Assembly: GCF_011022235.1 (NCBI RefSeq)
Contig: NZ_JAAIYP010000040.1
Location: 26,402-90,401, forward strand
From: Magnetospirillum aberrantis SpK
GTDB taxonomy: Bacteria; Pseudomonadota; Alphaproteobacteria; Rhodospirillales; Magnetospirillaceae
Direction: 5' to 3'
DNA length: 64,000 nucleotides
Made by a program: the position numbers and the translations under genes. Each line of letters opens with the position of its first letter. Positions within the stretch are counted from its first letter, which is position 1. The notes beneath the pieces were generated by a model. The model was not told the DNA's origin. It made no database searches and was given only the letters and a program-made list of their open reading frames with translations. Below, piece after piece: positions 60,180 to 64,000 of the stretch.

Positions 60180-61877
60180 TTAGCGGCCGAAACCGGCGCG
60201 GACCAGCAATTGGTGGAAGTCGCGCAACGCCCGCTGGGCACGGCCGGGATCATCGATGCCGTCGATGAACTTGGCGTCGAAATTGGGCACCTTGAGCAAG
60301 GCGATGATCCGTTCGCGGGCGCGGGTCATGGCGCGGCCCTCGGGAAGCACGCCGGCGGCGGCGAACTGGACCAGACGGATGGCACGGTCGCGCAACGGGC
60401 TTTCGTGGTGGTCCAGCTTCTCGATGACCTGCTCGCTCACCAGATAGCGTTCCAGGATGGTATCGATGGTGTCGGTCATGCGCTTGCGCAGATCGGGCGG
60501 AAACACCGAGCCCTCGGCCACGCCATGGGCCAGGGTGGCGCGGATCATGCGGTCCTTCGGCGTCAGGTCGCGCGCGGTCAACTCGCCCAGGCTGCGGCAG
60601 CCCAGCACGCGCTGGATCAACGCCATGATGTCGGGGGCATGTTCCTTGGCCATCTCGGTGCGCGCCAGTTCGCACAGGTAGATCAGCCCGAAGGCGCGGT
60701 CGGGCATGGTGTTGAAGGTCAGTTGGATGCCGGCGCGGCGGCCGGCGGCGCCGCCTTCCTCGACCATGCGGCTGGCCCGCGTCGTCAGCGCGTCGGCGGC
60801 GTCGGGGCCGAACAGCAGTCCTTGCGGCGTCACCAGCCGCGCCACCACCGAGGCGAAGGCGTCGCGCTCCTTGGTGGGGTCCGAGCGATAAAGCGGGTTG
60901 GCCGACTTGATCTGCTTGACCGCACGGTCGATCAGCACGGCCCGCGCCTGAGGAAGCTTGCCGTCCCGCAACAGGCTGTTGAGCAGTTCCGCCGATTCGC
61001 CGGCGTCGCTCTTTTCCGTGGGCATGACCCCGTCGGCCAGATCCAGCATGCGGCCGATGGCGGCGGCAAGACTGGGTTGCCAGCCCAGGATTTCCTGGAC
61101 CACGGTCGAGCCCAGGACGTCGGCGATGACGCCGTCCAGCATGTCCAGGGCGCGGGGGTCGCCTTCCTGGAGCGCCAGGCGGCACAGACGTTCCAGCTTG
61201 CCCAGCCAGTTGCGGGTGTTCAGCAGGTCGCGCGACAGCACCACCATGGCCAGGTAGTCGCCGTCGTCGCCGCCCTGGCGGGCGACGGCGTCCATCACCT
61301 CCTTGAAGCTGCCGTCCAGCTTGGGCAGTTTCATGCCTTCGGCGCGGCGGGCGCGCGCCGACATTTCGTCGACGTTGCGGAAGATTTCCTCGCGCCGCGT
61401 CTTGCTGTCCTGGTTGCCGTCGCGGGTTTGCAGGAAGGCGATGCGGTCCACCGCCGACGGAACCAGCGTGTCCTTTTCCTGGATGCGTTTGAGTTCCCGA
61501 TAGTTGTAGATCAACTCGGTCGGGGTCAGGAACGTCTTGTCCAGATAGTTGCGCAGGATGCGGTTCATCATATTACGGCTGTTTGATCCGTAATATTCGG
61601 TCGGCATCTCGCATTTCGGAGGGGCGCTGTCCACATCGGCGATGCGGATCGGACCGTCATCCTTGACCGTTCTGGTTTCGGAAAAGATTTCCTTTTCGAC
61701 GATGCGGCCGTCGGGGCGCGTCCAGTTGTGGACGATACGCGCGCCTTCGCACTTCTTGTCGGCCAGAAGACGTTTCGCCGCGATCATCGCGGCTTCTTCC
61801 GAATCCATATAGGACTGGGTGCACCAGCGCCCATCCTTCATCGCCTGGATTTCGTAATCGGCGCTTTTCGACGCCAT
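60180..61877 (-). CDS. large conserved hypothetical protein, 565 residues
   Basis: A 565-residue, mostly helical, soluble protein. The start MASKSADYEIQAMKDGRWCTQSY begins a small mixed domain (about 1-85; WCTQSYMDSEEAAMIAAKRLL) typical of stress or response modules, followed by a linker and a long helical region, with charged patches such as RRAEGMKLPKLDGSFKEVM and FGLIYLCELARTEMAKEHAPDIM. No catalytic motif is obvious. A GGAGCGGG site lies before the ATG. It precedes cobA by 80 bp on the same strand. I do not recognise the family; similar proteins occur in Rhodospirillales by general appearance only. Confidence 0.7.
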   Translation of the reverse strand: MASKSADYEIQAMKDGRWCTQSYMDSEEAAMIAAKRLLADKKCEGARIVHNWTRPDGRIVEKEIFSETRTVKDDGPIRIADVDSAPPKCEMPTEYYGSNSRNMMNRILRNYLDKTFLTPTELIYNYRELKRIQEKDTLVPSAVDRIAFLQTRDGNQDSKTRREEIFRNVDEMSARARRAEGMKLPKLDGSFKEVMDAVARQGGDDGDYLAMVVLSRDLLNTRNWLGKLERLCRLALQEGDPRALDMLDGVIADVLGSTVVQEILGWQPSLAAAIGRMLDLADGVMPTEKSDAGESAELLNSLLRDGKLPQARAVLIDRAVKQIKSANPLYRSDPTKERDAFASVVARLVTPQGLLFGPDAADALTTRASRMVEEGGAAGRRAGIQLTFNTMPDRAFGLIYLCELARTEMAKEHAPDIMALIQRVLGCRSLGELTARDLTPKDRMIRATLAHGVAEGSVFPPDLRKRMTDTIDTILERYLVSEQVIEKLDHHESPLRDRAIRLVQFAAAGVLPEGRAMTRARERIIALLKVPNFDAKFIDGIDDPGRAQRALRDFHQLLVRAGFGR

Positions 61878-62074
61878 GCCGCCCGCTCCACGCACGCTGA
61901 CCGGCAACAATTCTGTCGCCGATTTCGAACCCTCAAGAAGCAATACATTCAGATGTGCGCTATCGCCAACATTTTCTGACTGAAAAAAGCAGCAAACCGC
62001 TATCGCAAGGTCCCCCTTGCGGGCAAACGCGGGAAGACGGACAATACAAACAAGCAAGCGGCGGGAGAACGGAC

Positions 62075-62401
62075 ATGTCCACCTATCGCTTTTCCTGGCT
62101 GCGCCCCAACGGCTGGAGCCGCCTGGGCGGCGTGGGGGCCGTCGTGATCTTGTTCGCCACGCCGATGCTGTGGGCGCTGGGGGTGTTCGGCAATGGCGAC
62201 GACACCCTGAAGCGGGCGCTGATCTTCCTGTTTTCCGGAATGTGGCTGTTCGTGGCCGCCGGCTACACCGCCGGCTGGGCCATGCGCGGTTTCATGGTGC
62301 GGATGAAGGACGCCGACGACGAAGACGGCGATGGTGGTCGTCGTCCTCCGCCGGCCATGCATGCTCCACCCGCCGGTGGAATACACCGGCCGGGACATTG
62401 A
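62075..62401 (+). CDS. small membrane protein, unknown
   Basis: A 108-residue protein with two transmembrane segments (about residues 18-40, GGVGAVVILFATPMLWALGVF, and 49-70, IFLFSGMWLFVAAGYTAGW), and an acidic then Pro/His-rich tail (KDADDEDGDGG, PPPAMHAPPAGG). A GGGAG site precedes the ATG. It is divergent from the 565-residue gene across a 197-bp gap. Function unknown. Confidence 0.7.
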   Translation: MSTYRFSWLRPNGWSRLGGVGAVVILFATPMLWALGVFGNGDDTLKRALIFLFSGMWLFVAAGYTAGWAMRGFMVRMKDADDEDGDGGRRPPPAMHAPPAGGIHRPGH

Positions 62402-62414
62402 GCGCCAGGGAAGA

Positions 62415-62490
62415 TGGTGCCGGCTACAGGGATCGAACCCGTGACCCCCTGATTACAAATCAGGTGCTCTACCATCTGAGCTAAGCCGGC
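62415..62490 (-). tRNA. tRNA-Thr (anticodon TGT)
   Basis: A complete 76-nt cloverleaf: GCCGGCT acceptor pairs with AGCCGGC before an A discriminator and encoded CCA. The D arm is GCTCAGATGGTAGAGC, the anticodon loop TTTGTAA gives TGT, and the T arm is GGGTTCGATCC. Confidence 0.96.
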
Positions 62491-62535
62491 GACCGGGGGA
62501 AACTAGCGCCCAGTTTCCGCTTGTGCAAGGGGGTG

Positions 62536-63474
62536 TCAGGCCTTGTCCAGACGCTCGCGCACCAATTCGTACAGCGCCACCGCCGCCGCGTTGGACACGT
62601 TCAGGCTTTCCACCGCGCCGGTCATCGGCAGCTTGACCAGGAAGTCGCAATGCTCGCGGGTCAGCCGGCGCAGGCCGTCGCCCTCGGCGCCCATGACCAG
62701 GGCGATGCGGCCGGACAGTTTGTGGCTGGCCAGGGTGCGTTCCGCTTCGCCGGCCATGCCGGCGACCCAGAAGCCGGCTTTCTTGAGATCGTCGAGGGTG
62801 CGGACCACGTTGGTCACCCGCACCAGCGGCATGCGCTCCAGCGCCCCCGAGGCGGCCTTGGCCAGGGCGCCGGTTTCTTCCGGGGCGTGGCGGTCGGGCA
62901 CCACCACCGCCAATGCGCCGAAGGCGGCGGCCGAGCGCACGATGGCGCCGACATTGTGCGGGTCGGTGACCTGATCCAGCACCATCACCACCGCTTCGGG
63001 GTGGTCGGCGGCCATGCGCGCGATATCCTCGATCGATGGGGCGGGAAGGGGCTCGCACAACGCGCCGATGCCCTGGTGGATGGCGCCCGGCGGCAACAGC
63101 CGTTCCATCTCGGTCTTGTCAACGATCTCGGCGCCGGGCAGGGGGCGGGCGTGTCCCGCCGTCTCGATGGCCGGGGCCCAGTTGCGGCCGGCTTCGGCGG
63201 TCAGCACCAGCCGACGGATCTTGCGTCGGGGATTGTCCAGCGCCGCCGCCACCGCGTGCTGGCCGTAAAGCCAGAACTGATTACCCGGCGGGCGTTGCCC
63301 GCGATCATGAGATTTTTCGGGGCGTTGCCCGCGATCATGAGATTTCTCGGGACGTTGCCCGTGCTCTCGGGATTTGTCCGAACGATGGGATTCCGCGCGG
63401 GAAGCCTTGTCCGGCGCGGATTGGGACGGTCCGCGCGAGGGGCGGTTGCGGTCACGGGGTTCTCGGTTGGCCAT
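62536..63474 (-). CDS. rlmB: 23S rRNA (guanosine-2'-O-)-methyltransferase RlmB, with repeat-bearing N-terminus
   Basis: A 312-residue SPOUT/TrmH-family enzyme that 2'-O-methylates G2251 of 23S rRNA. The substrate-binding L30e-like domain starts at about residue 60 (FWLYGQHAVAAAL). SPOUT motifs are VMVLDQVTDPHNVGAIVRSAAAFG (about 155), VMGAEGDGLRRLTRE and LPMTGAVESLNVSNAAAVALYE at the end. The first 60 residues are a basic, disordered leader with three 10-residue repeats (HDRGQRPEKS type). The ATG at 63474 has GGAGGTG ahead. Confidence 0.95.
   Translation of the reverse strand: MANREPRDRNRPSRGPSQSAPDKASRAESHRSDKSREHGQRPEKSHDRGQRPEKSHDRGQRPPGNQFWLYGQHAVAAALDNPRRKIRRLVLTAEAGRNWAPAIETAGHARPLPGAEIVDKTEMERLLPPGAIHQGIGALCEPLPAPSIEDIARMAADHPEAVVMVLDQVTDPHNVGAIVRSAAAFGALAVVVPDRHAPEETGALAKAASGALERMPLVRVTNVVRTLDDLKKAGFWVAGMAGEAERTLASHKLSGRIALVMGAEGDGLRRLTREHCDFLVKLPMTGAVESLNVSNAAAVALYELVRERLDKA
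63291..63380. repeat. three 30-bp tandem repeats in the 5' end of rlmB
   Basis: Three direct units (63291-63320, 63321-63350, 63351-63380) begin GGCGTTGCCCGCGATCATGA or a variant. The first two differ by one base; the third diverges. They encode a 10-residue motif like HDRGQRPEKS in the disordered leader of RlmB. Confidence 0.85.
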
Positions 63475-63516
63475 GGGGGCACCTCCAGCTTTTTGAAGTA
63501 CCCTTCTCTTTTCGAG

Positions 63517-63545
63517 TTGACAAGGCACCCAGAATCCTCATATTT
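63517..63545 (+). promoter_or_regulatory. candidate promoter of the tRNA-Tyr/tRNA-Gly/tuf block
   Basis: TTGACA (63517-63522) is followed 16 bp later by CATATT (63539-63544) about 42 bp before the tRNA-Tyr 5' end. The -35 box is perfect and the -10 moderate. Read by eye. Confidence 0.5.
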
Positions 63546-63585
63546 CGCAACTCCCGCCGCGACGGTGACAACCGGCGGCGGGCGT

Positions 63586-63671
63586 GGAGGGGTGGCCGAG
63601 CGGTCAATGGCAGCAGACTGTAAATCTGCCGGTGTACACCTACGTTGGTTCGAATCCAACCCCCTCCACCA
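63586..63671 (+). tRNA. tRNA-Tyr (anticodon GTA)
   Basis: A complete class II tRNA of 86 nt with long variable arm and encoded CCA. The acceptor GGAGGGG pairs with CCCCTCC, the anticodon loop ACTGTAAAT gives GTA, and the T arm is GGTTCGAATCC. It reads UAC/UAU. Confidence 0.96.
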
Positions 63672-63747
63672 TTACCTTTTCCTGGCCGGGCGACGACGAG
63701 TTTCGGGTCCCGCCCGAGGGGGCGAGAGCCCGGTGCGGACGCTTCAG

Positions 63748-63821
63748 GCGGGTGTAGCTCAATGGTAGAGCAACAGCCTTCCAAGCTGATGACGGGGGTT
63801 CGATTCCCCTCACCCGCTCCA
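63748..63821 (+). tRNA. tRNA-Gly (anticodon TCC)
   Basis: A complete 74-nt cloverleaf with encoded CCA: GCGGGTG pairs with CACCCGC; D arm GCTCAATGGTAGAGC; anticodon loop CTTCCAA gives TCC; T arm GGGTTCGATTCCCC. It lies between tRNA-Tyr and tuf, a common arrangement. Confidence 0.96.
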
Positions 63822-63946
63822 GCGCGCACGGGTTGTCGCTGAGGGTATTTGATTTTTAGCGGCAGTGGCCGCGAGTTGAACCACCGCGGCGTTACCGCCG
63901 CATTCGTGAACCGCGGCAGATTGCCGCCGAGCAGACGGGTTGAAAC

Positions 63947-64000
63947 ATGGCTAAGGCGAAATTCGAGCGCAACAAGCCGCACTGCAACATCGGCACCATT
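63947..64000 (+). CDS. tuf: elongation factor Tu, 5' end only
   Basis: The first 18 codons, MAKAKFERNKPHCNIGTI, are the invariant N-terminus of EF-Tu, which delivers aminoacyl-tRNA to the ribosome. The window ends before the P loop. The leader between tRNA-Gly and the ATG contains a repeated CCGCGGC...TGCCGCCG structure (63883-63930). Downstream genes of the usual tuf-secE-nusG cluster lie outside the window. Confidence 0.9.
   Translation, partial: MAKAKFERNKPHCNIGTI

Noticed and set aside
62496..62518. GGAAACT/AGTTTCC hairpin between rlmB and tRNA-Thr
   Set aside because: Seven-bp stem without a T tract; could be a weak rlmB 3' structure but not supported as a terminator.
1..64000. CRISPR arrays, rRNA operon, prophage or magnetosome genes
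   Set aside because: None was seen on either strand; repeats present are hairpin clusters and the rlmB tandem repeat only.

Overview
The window reads as a stretch of chromosome from a GC-rich alphaproteobacterium, most likely of the Rhodospirillales and perhaps Magnetospirillum-like. The reasons are the split alphaproteobacterial ATP synthase F0 set (atpI-atpB-atpE-atpF'-atpF), the ispH-thrB-rnhA order, a DUF1476 zeta-type protein, a bacteriohemerythrin, and a tRNA-Tyr/tRNA-Gly/tuf block at the right edge. No magnetosome gene is present, so the genus is an inference. Almost all of the sequence is densely packed core genome, with one intact insertion sequence, two transposase relics and one clearly lower-GC gene (a catB-type acetyltransferase).

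Layout. 1-8.0 kb: partial DinG-type helicase, two small exported proteins, mutY, a DsbA-like oxidoreductase and smc. 8.1-10.8 kb: a sigma70-like promoter and the F0 operon, closed by a strong terminator. 10.8-18.8 kb: a ParA-type ATPase with a C-terminal membrane helix, a MarR regulator, purB, an AmpD-like amidase, an EamA transporter, an Uup-type ABC-F protein and a SPOR-like lipoprotein. 18.86-20.37 kb: a 1515-bp IS1182-like element with 5-bp target duplication. 20.4-22.5 kb: IS debris, small exported proteins and tRNA-Ser. 22.5-31.1 kb: lepA, a quinone oxidoreductase-like enzyme, a zeta-like protein, an ABC-2 exporter, a TrpD2/YbiB-like protein, trpS and a radical SAM gene. 31.1-37.4 kb: algH/yqgE, a DsbD/ScsB-type reductase, and ispH-GNAT-thrB-rnhA. 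37.4-42.8 kb: a tandem glycine riboswitch driving gcvT-gcvH-gcvPA-gcvPB, then a HAD phosphatase. 42.8-50.8 kb: a degenerate Glu/Leu/Phe/Val dehydrogenase homologue, an HD hydrolase, rplY-pth-ychF, catB, hemerythrin and a hybrid histidine kinase. 50.8-57.2 kb: a class II aldolase, GST, cupin, cupredoxin lipoprotein, PAS-LuxR regulator, FlK-like thioesterase, arsC, a membrane protein, a response regulator and an ArsR regulator with a Fur-like front end and a Fur-box-like promoter. 57.3-64 kb: two unknown proteins flanking cbiX-cobA, a small membrane protein, tRNA-Thr, rlmB, tRNA-Tyr, tRNA-Gly and the start of tuf.

Themes. Energy (F0 operon plus a possible zeta-type F1 inhibitor), periplasmic thiol chemistry (DsbA-like and DsbD-like), one-carbon metabolism (glycine cleavage under glycine control) and tetrapyrrole/siroheme or cobalamin steps (CbiX-SUMT) are represented by compact, often ATGA-overlapping operons.

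The least ordinary signals are: the GLFV dehydrogenase homologue in which the signature lysine is cysteine; a 35-codon ORF duplicating the tail of the class II aldolase 2.3 kb away; the Fur-like/ArsR composite regulator with a palindromic iron-box-like operator on its own -10; two clusters of near-perfect hairpins packed against stop codons; the membrane-tailed ParA; a near-match to the alphaproteobacterial LexA box before the radical SAM gene; and a 72-bp scrap of the IS transposase lying just outside the intact IS. I did not find CRISPR arrays, rRNA, prophage or a recognisable new multi-gene defence system.
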